NCBI GenBank assembly: GCA_040220455.1
Contig: JAVJUS010000033.1
Coordinates: 49,225 to 113,224, forward strand
Reading direction: 5' to 3'
Length of the DNA: 64,000 nt
DNA from: JAVJUS01 sp040220455
GTDB taxonomy: Bacteria > Pseudomonadota > Alphaproteobacteria > DSM-16000 > Inquilinaceae
In this document: in pieces, positions 53,100 to 61,886 of the stretch
How the letters are laid out: each line of letters opens with the position of its first letter
Numbering within the stretch: the first letter of the stretch is position 1
Made by a program: the position numbers and the translations under genes
Notes under the pieces: model-generated
What the model saw: the letters and a program-made list of their open reading frames with translations, nothing else
What the model was told of the DNA's origin: nothing
Databases searched by the model: none

Positions 53100-53220
53100 A
53101 TTGCCACGCGGATTCAAGCCCCATGTCGCGGCGCACCGCAACTCCCGACTGTCGGCCGGAGCGCGGTGCCTCGGGCGCCGTGCGCAGACCCCAGGGCGCC
53201 GGCGCCCCCGGGACGGGCTG

Positions 53221-54240
53221 CTACCAGGCGAGCAGGTTGCGGATCGACCCGCTCAGGAAGTCCGAGCAGGCGGGATCGATGCCGACCTCGGAGAAATGGC
53301 CCCAGGCGCCCGGGATCGTGCGCAGCTCGGCGTCGCGCAGGCGCTCGGCCTCCCAGGCCATGTCCTCGGGCGGGAAGTAGAGGTCCTGCTGGCCGGGGCT
53401 GAGCACCGCCTTGGCCCGGATCGCGCCCAGCGCCTTTTCCAGGTCGCCGTCGTAGCCGGGCGTCGCGGCGAGGTCCGCCGTCTGCCAGGTACGGAGCTGG
53501 CTGAGCAGGTCGTTGGCGTCGCAGGCGACCCAGAAGGCCTCCCAGAAATCGGTCAGGAAGGATTCGACCGTCTCGAAGCCCATCTGTTTGTAGAGCTCCT
53601 CGCGGTAGAACTGCTGGGACAGCGCCCAGCCCGCCCAGACCCGGCCGAGCGCCTTGAGCCCGGTCGCCGGAGGGCTCGAATAGTCGCCGCCGGCCAGCGC
53701 CGGGTCGGCCTCCAGCGCGGCCCGGGCGCCGTCGAGAAAGACCCAGCAATGCCGGCTGACCCGCGCCGCCCCGCAGCACGGCGCCAGCCTCTCGACCAGG
53801 TCGGGATAGTCGAGCGCCCACTGGTAGACCTGGAAGGCGCCCATCGAGCCGCCGATCGCCAGCTCGATCCGCCGGACACCGAAATGCTCGGTCATCAGCC
53901 GGTGCTGGGCGCGCACGTTGTCGCGGATCGTAATGGCGGGAAACCGCGCCCGGTCGTGGGGCGGCGGCGTGTTGGACGGCGAGGAGGACAGGCCGTTGGC
54001 GAACATGCTGGGCACGACGACGAAGTAGCGGCTCGTGTCCAGCGGCTTGCCCTCGCCGATCAGCCACTCGACGTCGGCGTGGGTGCCGACGAACCAGGTC
54101 GGGAAGACGATCGCGTTGTCCCGCCCCTCGGCAAGGGTGCCGTAGGTCGTGTAGGCGATCCGGGCGTCGGGCAGCGTGACGCCGCAGTCGAGCGGGAAGT
54201 CGCCGAGGGCGAAGGTCTCGTGCGGGGTCGCGGGGCTCAT
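53221..54240 (-). CDS. Alpha/beta hydrolase, homoserine-O-acetyltransferase (MetX)-like
   Basis: A 339-residue alpha/beta hydrolase of the MetX group. Nucleophile Ser132 is in IGGSMGAFQVYQW; YTTYGTLAEGRDNAIVF, FANGLSSSPSNTPPP and ITIRDNVRAQHRL are typical MetX-like blocks. The acid is probably Asp in SPGQQDLYFPPED and the base His in GAWGHFSEVG. True MetX makes O-acetyl-homoserine, but this gene is coupled (ATGA) to an SDR at the end of the Rbs-type transporter operon, so a catabolic esterase or lactonase role is more likely (inference). Confidence 0.87.
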   Translation of the reverse strand: MSPATPHETFALGDFPLDCGVTLPDARIAYTTYGTLAEGRDNAIVFPTWFVGTHADVEWLIGEGKPLDTSRYFVVVPSMFANGLSSSPSNTPPPHDRARFPAITIRDNVRAQHRLMTEHFGVRRIELAIGGSMGAFQVYQWALDYPDLVERLAPCCGAARVSRHCWVFLDGARAALEADPALAGGDYSSPPATGLKALGRVWAGWALSQQFYREELYKQMGFETVESFLTDFWEAFWVACDANDLLSQLRTWQTADLAATPGYDGDLEKALGAIRAKAVLSPGQQDLYFPPEDMAWEAERLRDAELRTIPGAWGHFSEVGIDPACSDFLSGSIRNLLAW

Positions 54241-54986
54241 AGCGCGGCCATCCCGCCGTCGACCATGTAGTTGCCGGCGGCCACGAAGCTGGATTCGTCG
54301 GAGGCGAGGTAGACCATCAGCGGCGCGACCTCGGGCGGCTCGGCCCGGCGGCCGAGCGGCGTGAACGCGACCAGCATCTTGGCCTCCTCGGGGGTGACGC
54401 CGCGCGACATTGGCGTGTCGACATAGCCGGGCAGGACGCAGTTCACCCGGATGCCCATGGGTGCGTAGGTCACGCCCGCGTTCTTCGACAGCATCACCGC
54501 CGCGCCCTTGGAGGTCTGGTAGGCGGTGTTGTTGGCCACGCCCGACCAGCCCCAGACCGAGGAGACGTTGACGATCGAGCCGCCGCCGGCCTCGATCATG
54601 CCCGGGATCACCGTCTTCATGCCGAGGAACATGCCCAGCGTGTTGCTCTCGAAGGCGGCCTTCATGCCCTCGATCGTCTCCTCGTGCACCGGCTTGCCGG
54701 AGCCCAGCGCGCCGGCGTTGTTGATCAGCACGTTCGGGTGGCCGAACGCGGCGACGCAGGCGGCCAGGGTCTCGGCCCAGGACTCCTCGCTGCGCACGTC
54801 GGACTTGGCGAACGTCAGCCGGTCGCCGCGGTCCTTCGCGACGGCGGCCAGCTCGTCGCCCGGATCCTTGATGTCCGCGGCGAGGACGCGCGCGCCCTCC
54901 TCGACGAACAGCCGCGCCGTCGCCGAGCCGATGCCCGTCGCCGAGCCGGTGACGATCGCGACCTTGCCTTCGAGCCGTCCGGCCAT
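54237..54986 (-). CDS. Short-chain dehydrogenase/reductase (SDR)
   Basis: A 249-residue classical SDR. TGSATGIG at 13-20, NNAGALGSG near 89-97, catalytic Ser142/143, Tyr156 and Lys160 (YQTSK); the Asp in AADIKDPGDE suggests NAD. GGGGAGG is 4 bp before the ATG. It lies 40 bp after the second Rbs-type permease and overlaps the MetX-like hydrolase, so it probably oxidises the imported sugar or alcohol. Confidence 0.93.
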   Translation of the reverse strand: MAGRLEGKVAIVTGSATGIGSATARLFVEEGARVLAADIKDPGDELAAVAKDRGDRLTFAKSDVRSEESWAETLAACVAAFGHPNVLINNAGALGSGKPVHEETIEGMKAAFESNTLGMFLGMKTVIPGMIEAGGGSIVNVSSVWGWSGVANNTAYQTSKGAAVMLSKNAGVTYAPMGIRVNCVLPGYVDTPMSRGVTPEEAKMLVAFTPLGRRAEPPEVAPLMVYLASDESSFVAAGNYMVDGGMAAL

Positions 54987-55026
54987 TGTGCCTCCCCTCT
55001 CCAGGTTCTCGTCCTCGGTGGCCGGC

Positions 55027-56034
55027 TCATCCGCCGGCGTCGGATGGCGTCCCCGCGGCCCGCCCGCGCGGCAGGGCCCGGCCCAGCACCGTGTCCTTCA
55101 GCGTCAGCCGGCCGGCCAGGAATTCGAGCGTGATGACCGTGAGCAGCAGCGCCCCGGTGACGAGCTGGACCAGCGAGGCGGCGCTGCCGCGCGCCGCCAG
55201 ACCGGCGCCGACCACCGACAGCACGGCGACGCCCAGCGCCACGTTGATCACCGTCCCGCGCCCGCCGTAGAGGCTGATCCCGCCGAGCAGGGCGGCGGCC
55301 GCGGCGCTCAGCAGCAGGTCCTCGTAGTTCTGCGGCGCCGCGCTGCCGCCGCGCGTGGCCGCGAGAGCGCCCGCCAGGCTGGCGCAGCCGGCCGAGATCG
55401 CGAAGGCCACGGTGAGCGGGCGGACCCGGGGTACGCCGGCGGCGATCGCTTCGTTGCGCGCCCCGCCGATGGCGAAGATCTCCCGGCCCCACCGAGTATA
55501 GGTCAGGAACAGCCCGGCGATGGCGAAGACCGCGATGGTCACCAGGCTCGACACGGAGAAGACGCCGTAGCGCTCGAGCAGCGGGTCGGTGATCTCGAAG
55601 TTCTCGATGATGATCGGCGCGTGGCCGCTGGCCAGGAACGTGATCCCGCGGAGCATGATCAGCGTGCCGATCGTGAAGACCAGCGAGTTGATCCTGAGAT
55701 AGGCGATCAGCCCGCCCTGGATCGCGCCCAGGACCGTGCCGCACAGGACGGCGATGGCGATGCAGCCGATGAGCCCCGCGGGCGAGGCGAGCACGGCGAT
55801 CACCGCGGCCAGCGCCGCCATCGAGCCGACCGAGAGATCGAGCTCGCCCGCGATGATCGTCACCGCGAGGCCCAGCGCCACCAGCCCGACCAGGGGAAAA
55901 CCCTCGAGCACCGCGTAGATGCTCGCCTGGCCGCGGAAGCTGGGCGTCGTCGCGGCGATGACGATCCAGGTGATCGCCAGCACCGCCAGCGGCATCATGT
56001 AGGGCCTGAGCCGTGTGTAGAGCTGCCGGGTCAT
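55027..56034 (-). CDS. Ribose/xylose-type ABC permease, RbsC-like (second)
   Basis: A 335-residue RbsC-family permease. The signature LTIDLSVG-like block reads IIAGELDLSVGSMAALA, then NSLVFTIGTLIMLRG and, later, GGARNEAIAAGVP and LLGGISLYGGRGT. About ten hydrophobic segments. It overlaps the first RbsC-like gene by 4 bp; the two different permeases probably form a heterodimer. Confidence 0.94.
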   Translation of the reverse strand: MTRQLYTRLRPYMMPLAVLAITWIVIAATTPSFRGQASIYAVLEGFPLVGLVALGLAVTIIAGELDLSVGSMAALAAVIAVLASPAGLIGCIAIAVLCGTVLGAIQGGLIAYLRINSLVFTIGTLIMLRGITFLASGHAPIIIENFEITDPLLERYGVFSVSSLVTIAVFAIAGLFLTYTRWGREIFAIGGARNEAIAAGVPRVRPLTVAFAISAGCASLAGALAATRGGSAAPQNYEDLLLSAAAAALLGGISLYGGRGTVINVALGVAVLSVVGAGLAARGSAASLVQLVTGALLLTVITLEFLAGRLTLKDTVLGRALPRGRAAGTPSDAGG

Positions 56035-57035
56035 GACCGTACCGCCCCGCGGCGCCGCAGGTAGTCCATCAGGACGACGACCACGACGACCACCGCGCCC
56101 TGGACCGCCAGCCGGCCGCCGCTGCTGAAATCGTTGAGCACCATCATGTTCGAGATCACCGCGATCAGGAGAGCGCCGCCGGCCGAGCGCAGGGGCGAGC
56201 CGCGCCCGCCCTGGATCGCCGTGCCGCCGACCAGCAGCGCGGCGATCACGTCGATCGTCAGGTCGCGGAAGGACACCGCCGTCGCCTGCCCAAAGGCGGC
56301 GCCGTTGAGGATTCCCGCGAGCGCCAGGCCGACGGAAAAGATGGCGAAGGCGAGGATCGTCACCCGCGTGGCCGAGATGCCGCTGATCCGCGCCGTCGCG
56401 CGGTTGGCGCCGACCAGCACGGTCTCCCGTCCGACCACCGTGCGCGCCATCAGCAGCGAGACCGCGGCGGTGAAGACGAGGAAGACCAGCACCTGGACGG
56501 GGATGCCCGCGACCGTGCCGCTGCCCCAGTCGAGCGGCGCGCCGGCGCGCACGATGCCGCCGCCGGTGACCTCGGACACGACGCCGAAGATGATCGCGCC
56601 CGCCGCCAGGGTCGTGATGATCGGGTTCAGGCCCACCGCGACGACCGCGCCCTGCAGGATGCCGACGACGATCAGCCCGGCGATCACCACCGGGATCGCG
56701 ACCGCCTGGGGCCAGCCGGCGCCGACCATGGCGACGAAGCCGACCATGGCGAGCATCGCCGACTGCGAGATGCCGAGCGAGACGAAGTTGCCCGACAGGG
56801 TGACCGGCGTCATGGCGACGGCGACGATCCCGACGATCGAGGCGTTGCGCAGGATGGCGCGCAGGTTGTCGACCGTCAGGAAGCCGGGCGTGATGGCGAT
56901 GGCGACAAGGATGGCGAGCGCCGCCGCGCCCATCAGGACGGCGAAGCCCACCCATTCCGGCCGGGCCCGGCCGGGGCCGGTGGAATGCGACGCCGGGCCG
57001 GCGTCGACGGCGGCGCCCGGGGCCTCCCGGCTCAT
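56031..57035 (-). CDS. Ribose/xylose-type ABC permease, RbsC-like (first)
   Basis: A 334-residue RbsC-family permease. Blocks: AMTPVTLSGNFVSLGISQSA, the degenerate counterpart of GxxDLSVG, GLNPIITTLAAGAI, VGANRATARISGI and LLVGGTAIQGGRGS. A strong AGGAGG lies 7 bp before the ATG, inside the end of the ATPase gene. The DLSVG motif is altered here but intact in the partner permease, consistent with a heterodimer of unequal halves. Confidence 0.93.
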   Translation of the reverse strand: MSREAPGAAVDAGPASHSTGPGRARPEWVGFAVLMGAAALAILVAIAITPGFLTVDNLRAILRNASIVGIVAVAMTPVTLSGNFVSLGISQSAMLAMVGFVAMVGAGWPQAVAIPVVIAGLIVVGILQGAVVAVGLNPIITTLAAGAIIFGVVSEVTGGGIVRAGAPLDWGSGTVAGIPVQVLVFLVFTAAVSLLMARTVVGRETVLVGANRATARISGISATRVTILAFAIFSVGLALAGILNGAAFGQATAVSFRDLTIDVIAALLVGGTAIQGGRGSPLRSAGGALLIAVISNMMVLNDFSSGGRLAVQGAVVVVVVVLMDYLRRRGAVRS

Positions 57036-58573
57036 GCGGCGGCCTCCTGGTGCATGACCTCGCGGACGAGAGAATCCTCGCTCCAGGCGTCGTGCGGCTT
57101 CATGTCGGTCATCCGGCCCCGGTAGAAGGTCGCGATGGTGTCGGACAGGCCCAGGATCTCGGCGGTGTCGGAGCTCGCCACGATGATGCCGAGACCAGCG
57201 TCGCACAGGTCGCGCAGGCGCTGGTAGATCTCCGCCCGCGCGCCGATGTCGACGCCGCGCGTCGGCTCCTCCAGCAGCATGACGCGCGGCTCGGCGCCCA
57301 GCCACTTGCCGACGGCGACCTTCTGCTGGTTGCCGCCGCTCAGCGTGCCCACGGCCGCGCCCAGGCGCTTGACGTCGATGGCGAAGCGCCGCGCGATTTC
57401 GCTGGCGCGGTTCGCCTCCCCGCGCGCCGAGATCCAGCCGCCCGGCGCGACCGAGCGGATCCAGGGCGAGGACAGGTTCTCGCGGATCGCCCGCTCGGCG
57501 AAGATGCCGTCGCGCTTGCGATCCGCCGAGCAATAGGCGATGCCCCGGCGCAGGGTCGCGGCGCGGCCGCGCAGGGAAACCACCGCCCCGTCCAGGCGCG
57601 CGCCGCCGGCCAGCGGCGGCGCCATGCCGGCGAGGCAGCGCACCACCGCGCCGGCGCCGCTGCCGAGCTGGCCGGTCAGACCGACGATCTCCCCCGGCCG
57701 GACGTCGAAGGAGACGGGCTCGACCAGCCCGGGGGCGAGCAGCCCCTCGACCCGCATCAGCGCCTCCCCCGACACGGGGCGGCGCGCGGGGAACATGGTC
57801 TCCAGGTCGCGGCCCAGCATCATGGTGATGACCCGGTCGACATCCAGCTCGGAGGTCGGCGCCGCGGGCAGGCTGCGGCCGTTGCGGAACACGGTCACCC
57901 GGTCGGCGAGGCGGAAGACCTCCGGCAGGCGGTGGGTGACGTAGATGACGCTGCGCCCCTCGGCCGACAGCCGGCGGATGACGGCCAGGACGCGCTCGAT
58001 CTCCTTGTCGGCCAGCGCCGCGGTCGGCTCGTCGAAGATCAGAATCCGCGCGTCGCGCACCAGCAGGCGCGCGATCTCGAGGAGCTGCATCTCCGCGACA
58101 CTCAGCCGCTCGACCGGCGTGCGGGGGTCGACATGGTCGAGGCCGACCGTGGCCATCAGCTCCCGCGCCCGGGCATTGAGCGGACCTGGCAGCCAGAGCG
58201 GCGGCACGCCCTTCTGGCCGAGCACCAGGTTCTCCGCGACGCTGAGCGTCGGCACGGAGCTGTATTCCTGGTGGACGACGGCGACGCCCGCGTCCTGGGA
58301 GCGCGCGGCCGGGTAGAGGTCGACCGGGCGCCCGTCGATCTCGATCGAGCCCGAGTCGGGCGCGACGAGGCCGGAGAGCACCTTGACCAGCGTGCTCTTG
58401 CCGGCGCCGTTCTCGCCGAGCAAGGCCATGACTTCGCCCGGCCGAAGCTCGAAATCCACTTCGGCCAGAGCCTGGACGTTGCCGTAACGCTTGGAGAGGC
58501 GGCGCACCGACAGCCTGGGCCGGGGCGCCGCCTCGTCCGCGTCCACGTCCGTGATCGCGGGATCGCTGCTCAC
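57032..58573 (-). CDS. Ribose/xylose-type ABC ATPase with two ATP-binding domains, RbsA-like
   Basis: A 513-residue double ATPase. Domain 1 has a full Walker A (GENGAGKST), LSVAEMQLLEIARLL and Walker B ILIFDEPTAAL. Domain 2 has the degenerate GQLGSGAGAVVR loop usual for RbsA, then LSGGNQQKVAVGKWL and MLLEEPTRGVDIG. The start is GTG with no strong site, 11 bp after the binding-protein stop. Confidence 0.95.
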   Translation of the reverse strand: MSSDPAITDVDADEAAPRPRLSVRRLSKRYGNVQALAEVDFELRPGEVMALLGENGAGKSTLVKVLSGLVAPDSGSIEIDGRPVDLYPAARSQDAGVAVVHQEYSSVPTLSVAENLVLGQKGVPPLWLPGPLNARARELMATVGLDHVDPRTPVERLSVAEMQLLEIARLLVRDARILIFDEPTAALADKEIERVLAVIRRLSAEGRSVIYVTHRLPEVFRLADRVTVFRNGRSLPAAPTSELDVDRVITMMLGRDLETMFPARRPVSGEALMRVEGLLAPGLVEPVSFDVRPGEIVGLTGQLGSGAGAVVRCLAGMAPPLAGGARLDGAVVSLRGRAATLRRGIAYCSADRKRDGIFAERAIRENLSSPWIRSVAPGGWISARGEANRASEIARRFAIDVKRLGAAVGTLSGGNQQKVAVGKWLGAEPRVMLLEEPTRGVDIGARAEIYQRLRDLCDAGLGIIVASSDTAEILGLSDTIATFYRGRMTDMKPHDAWSEDSLVREVMHQEAAA

Positions 58574-58584
58574 GGGTTCGAGGA

Positions 58585-59682
58585 TCAGCCGGCGCAGATT
58601 TCGTCGGCGGTGTAGCCCCAGATCATGGTGTTGGCCACGCCCTCGGGACCGACAGCCGGCGCGTGCGGCATGTAGTTGTACTGGGCCGGCGGATCATCGT
58701 TGATCGGCGGCGCCTCGGCGCTCACCTCGAGCTGGATGACATCGCCCTCGATCGTGCCGTTGGCGATGAACTTCGCCGCCGTGCGCACGGCCAGCGCGCC
58801 CTCGACCGCGGCCGGCTGGATGCCGGTGCCGAAGGTCTCGCCGTTCTTGACGGCGTCGAGCGTGCCCGAGCAGTCGCCGGAGACGATGTAGACGTCCTCG
58901 CCCGGCGTGATCCCGTTCTCCTTGAGCGCGCGGATGATGCCGTTGGCCGCCTGCTGGTTGGACACGAACAGGAAGTCGAACTCGCCCTTGAAGCGCGGCA
59001 CGACCTGGCTGCCGATCTCGTAGCCGGACTCCGGGCTGTTGGCGCCGTATTCGGTGTGGATGATGTTGAACGGCTCGTCCTCGGTGACGGCGAGGAAGCC
59101 CTTCATGCGCTCGGTGCCGGTCTTCTCACCCTCGGGGTGCTGGAAGACCAGCAGGTTGCCGTTCTCGCTCTCGAACTCCATGCCGGCCTCGCGCGCCGCC
59201 TCGCGGGCCTGCATCATCATCTCGCCCAGCGTCTCGCCGATCAGGATCTGGTTGGCGCCGGAATAGGCCTGCACGTAGGGCCAGGCCTGCTCGTTGGGCT
59301 CCTGGGTCAGCATGATGACCGGCCCGACGCGGGAGAGCTGGCGCACGCTGTTGAGCGCGGCCTCGGCGACCCACGGCCAAAAGATGATCGCCGCCGGCTC
59401 GGCCCCGCTGGCGATGTACTGCTGGACCTGGCGGTCCTGCTCGGGCTGGGAGAAGTTGTTCTGGAAGACCGTGAGGTCGTAGCCCAGCCGCTCGGCCTCG
59501 GCCTCGGCGCCGCTGATCTGGTTGGCGCCGTAGACGTTCGACGCGGTGATGGTGAACATGACGAGTTCGGCGCCGTTGCCTTCGACGCTGCCAGTGCCCT
59601 CCGCGGCCGTCGACGCGCCCGCGGCGCCCATCGCCACGGCGCCGGCGCAGACGATCGCTGCAAGTCTGTTCGTGGATCTCAT
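58585..59682 (-). CDS. Periplasmic sugar-binding protein, RbsB/type-1 PBP
   Basis: A 365-residue type-1 periplasmic binding protein. Signal peptide about 1-27 (AIVCAGAVAMGAAGASTAA). Blocks: MFTITASNVYGANQISGAEA, QVQQYIASGAEPAAIIFWPW, FLFVSNQQAANGIIRALKENG and YIVSGDCSG. GGAGG is 6 bp before the ATG; an earlier in-frame start at 59730 lacks one. It heads the Rbs-type operon, with promoter and operator D upstream. Extra tail residues (PPAQYNYMPHAP) differ from RbsB. Confidence 0.93.
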   Translation of the reverse strand: MRSTNRLAAIVCAGAVAMGAAGASTAAEGTGSVEGNGAELVMFTITASNVYGANQISGAEAEAERLGYDLTVFQNNFSQPEQDRQVQQYIASGAEPAAIIFWPWVAEAALNSVRQLSRVGPVIMLTQEPNEQAWPYVQAYSGANQILIGETLGEMMMQAREAAREAGMEFESENGNLLVFQHPEGEKTGTERMKGFLAVTEDEPFNIIHTEYGANSPESGYEIGSQVVPRFKGEFDFLFVSNQQAANGIIRALKENGITPGEDVYIVSGDCSGTLDAVKNGETFGTGIQPAAVEGALAVRTAAKFIANGTIEGDVIQLEVSAEAPPINDDPPAQYNYMPHAPAVGPEGVANTMIWGYTADEICAG

Positions 59683-59773
59683 CGGAAGCCTCCGGTTGAT
59701 GTTCTCGTTGGTCGGACGCCGCTCCGGCATGCCGGGCCGCTATGGTGGACTCGTTCGGGTCGGCTCAAAGAAC

Positions 59774-59819
59774 AAAGATTTTGATCTTTAGCGTAGAAGT
59801 CGGTCGGCCCTTCTGTCAA
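59774..59819 (-). promoter_or_regulatory. Promoter and palindrome (operator D) of the Rbs-type operon
   Basis: Minus strand: TTGACA (59819-59814), 18-bp spacer, TACGCT (59795-59790), immediately followed by AAAGAT-TTTG-ATCTTT (59774-59789 on the plus strand). Same order and spacing as operator A. It lies in the 347-bp divergent gap, which also holds operator E; nothing else is seen there. Confidence 0.68.
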
Positions 59820-59954
59820 GCCGTATGCACGCGTTCGTGTGGCGATCATCGCGCCGCGCCGGCCGGCTGGCCAGGATGCACAAGTATGTATTCGCCCGCC
59901 GCCGGCGCCCGTCGGGGTCGCAAGCATGGCCGGGTCCGGCCGGTCGCGCGCGGC

Positions 59955-60004
59955 TTGACAGCGCGGCGCGCGCCGGACACCATTTCTCAAAAGTATTGAT
60001 CTTT
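59955..60004 (+). promoter_or_regulatory. Promoter and partial palindrome (operator E) of the EthD-like gene
   Basis: Plus strand: TTGACA (59955-59960), 17-bp spacer, weak CACCAT (59978-59983), then AAAG-TATTGAT-CTTT (59990-60004). It shares TTGATCTTTA with operator D. This makes the divergent EthD-like gene a probable member of the same regulon. Confidence 0.55.
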
Positions 60005-60029
60005 AATGTTCAGAACGGGAGACCGGGCC

Positions 60030-60788
60030 GTGATCAGCTTCAACTGGGTCATCACCCTGCCCAAGCACCTGACCGAGGAGCAGTTCGATTCCTGGTACCT
60101 CGGCATCCATACCGGCTACGCCAAGATCGCCCACAAGATCATCCGGTACTCCATCAATCGCAAGATCGCGAAGCAGCCGGCCGTGGCCCATGGCGAGTTC
60201 TACCGGATCGCCCAGGAATACTGGGAAGACTGGGACTCGATGGTCGAATGCTGGAACCACCACACGGGCCACGCGCTGCTGGGCGACGGGCTCGCCAACA
60301 TGGGCCTGGATCCGGGCACCCTTCCCGGCATCGCCCTGACCGAGCACACCCAGTTCGAGGTCGCGAATCCCGCGCAGTTCTCGACCTTCCAGCGCGGCTA
60401 TCGGGCGCGCAAGGACGGCACGATCACCAAGTTCATCGCCTTCGGCCTGGCCAAGGACCCGGCCGGCATCAAGGACTGGTATGCCGGGCGCTTCGCCGAT
60501 CTTGGCCAGGACGCGCTGGTGCGCGAGCACGTCTTCGGCACGACCGTGGGCCGGACGATCGAGGTCGGCTACGTCGCGCGCCTGCCCAACGAGCACATGA
60601 CCAGCTACGACTGGAACCTGGAGCTCTGGTTCGATTCCAACGCCGACGCCCACGCGTTCCTGGAGTCCGACCGGTTCAAGGCGTATTTCGACGAGTTGAA
60701 GGGCGCCAGCACGGAGACGCTCGCCGGCCTGTTCCGCGGCCAGGAGATGCTCGTCTCCAACACCGCCCTGCCCCATCGCGACGAGTAG
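60030..60788 (+). CDS. EthD-like dimeric alpha/beta-barrel protein
   Basis: A 252-residue protein, about twice a single EthD domain (about 100). Two similar halves can be seen: ISFNWVITLPKHLTEEQFDSWYLGIHTGYA, and later KFIAFGLAKDPAGIKDWYAGRFADLG. Each is a ferredoxin-like unit with a conserved aromatic helix, so the chain may fold as a fused dimer. GTG 60030 is chosen because GGGAGA lies 7 bp before it; an ATG at 60006 lies at the operator edge. EthD-like proteins bind or convert small aromatic or polyketide compounds. It is divergent from the Rbs-type operon and shares its operator, so it probably acts on that pathway. Confidence 0.8.
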   Translation: MISFNWVITLPKHLTEEQFDSWYLGIHTGYAKIAHKIIRYSINRKIAKQPAVAHGEFYRIAQEYWEDWDSMVECWNHHTGHALLGDGLANMGLDPGTLPGIALTEHTQFEVANPAQFSTFQRGYRARKDGTITKFIAFGLAKDPAGIKDWYAGRFADLGQDALVREHVFGTTVGRTIEVGYVARLPNEHMTSYDWNLELWFDSNADAHAFLESDRFKAYFDELKGASTETLAGLFRGQEMLVSNTALPHRDE

Positions 60789-60847
60789 TACCGGCCGTCG
60801 ACGCGCGGTCGACGCCCTGAGTCGCCGGCCTTTCCTCCCGGCCCCTA

Positions 60848-60880
60848 GAGGCCCCGACCGCGGTCGGGGCCTCCTTTTTT
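60848..60880 (+). terminator. Rho-independent terminator of the EthD-like gene
   Basis: GAGGCCCCGACC pairs perfectly with GGTCGGGGCCTC around a GC loop, followed by C and six Ts. It lies 60 bp after the EthD-like stop and 13 bp before the end of the convergent EamA gene. Confidence 0.9.
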
Positions 60881-60893
60881 CGCCCGGGCCGGC

Positions 60894-61886
60894 TCACTCC
60901 CGATCGGGATTGGCCAGCGGGGCGGCGGGCAGCGGCTCCGGCGCGACCGGCGCCAGGCTCTCCGCCGCCGGCATGGCCGTGTCGCGGCCGGGCATGGCCT
61001 CGACCCGGCGCTCGCGCCAGAAGACATAGAGGCCGCTCGCCACGATGACCGCGCTGCCGAGCACCGTCCAGCGGTCCGGAATCTGGCCGAACAGCGCGAA
61101 GCCGAAGGCCGAGCTCCACAGGATCTGGGTGTAGCTGAACGGCGCGATGGCCGACGCCGCCGCGCGCAGCAGCGCCACCGCCATCAGCCCGTGGCCGAGG
61201 ATCGAAAAGAAGCCGTAGGCGAAGAGCACCGGCACCTGTGCCGGCGTGATCGACCAGTCGCTGCCGCCGGTCAGCATCAGCCCGGCGACGGCGCCGAAAA
61301 GGTTGGCGAAGACCAGCGCGCCCAGCGTGCCCCGGATGCCGCCGGTATCGCCTGTCCAGCGCATGGCGATGATGGCCGCGGCCCAGCAGGTCGCCGAGGC
61401 GATCGGCAGCAGATGGGCCGCCGTGAAACCCGCGCCGCCCGGCCGGACGACGATCAGCACGCCGGCGAAGCCCACGGCGATAGCCGCCCAGCGGTGCCGG
61501 CCCACCCGCTCGCCCAGCAGCGGGATCGACAGCAGCGTGATCACGAAGGGCGAGACGAAGCCGATCGCCGTCGCCGTGGCGATCGGCAGATGGGCGAGCG
61601 CCGCGACGAAGAACGCCGCCGAGCCGAAGATGCCCAGCCCGCGCACCAGGTTGGCCACCGGATGCTCGAGACGCACGAGCTCCGACCGGCGCAGCGTGAA
61701 GACGAACGGCAGCAGCCAGGCCAGCGCCGTGACGAAGCGCGCCGTGACCACCTGGAGGGGGGACATGGTCTGCGTCAGCGCGCTCGCGACGGCGTCGGAG
61801 GCGGAAAAGGAGACGAGCGCCACCAGGACCAGGACGATCCCCGTCGTCTGGCCCGGCGCCCGCAAGGCGGCCGCGAGAAAGCTCAT
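60894..61886 (-). CDS. EamA/DMT-family transporter
   Basis: A 330-residue drug/metabolite-type transporter with two EamA repeats, about ten hydrophobic segments. Blocks: ATAIGFVSPFVITLLSIPLL, WAAIAVGFAGVLIVVRPG in repeat 1 and GLMAVALLRAAASAIAPFSY, WTVLGSAVIVASGLYVFWRE in repeat 2. The C-terminal 40 residues are a proline/alanine tail in the cytoplasm. ATG 61886 or a GTG at 61895 could be used. It probably exports or imports an amino acid or metabolite; nothing ties it to the neighbouring regulon. Confidence 0.9.
   Translation of the reverse strand: MSFLAAALRAPGQTTGIVLVLVALVSFSASDAVASALTQTMSPLQVVTARFVTALAWLLPFVFTLRRSELVRLEHPVANLVRGLGIFGSAAFFVAALAHLPIATATAIGFVSPFVITLLSIPLLGERVGRHRWAAIAVGFAGVLIVVRPGGAGFTAAHLLPIASATCWAAAIIAMRWTGDTGGIRGTLGALVFANLFGAVAGLMLTGGSDWSITPAQVPVLFAYGFFSILGHGLMAVALLRAAASAIAPFSYTQILWSSAFGFALFGQIPDRWTVLGSAVIVASGLYVFWRERRVEAMPGRDTAMPAAESLAPVAPEPLPAAPLANPDRE

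Noticed and set aside
54526..56064. A 512-codon plus-strand frame opposite the SDR and Rbs-type permease
   Set aside because: It is antisense to clear coding genes and the translation is dominated by Arg, Asp, Gly and His runs with no domain, as expected from the reverse strand of GC-rich genes.
56031..57035. Possible frameshift or duplication in the two RbsC-like genes
   Set aside because: Both genes are full length with different sequences; two distinct permeases in one Rbs-type operon are normal.
57032..58573. Broken Walker A in the second half of the RbsA-like ATPase as a sign of damage
   Set aside because: A degenerate second ATP site is the rule in this family.
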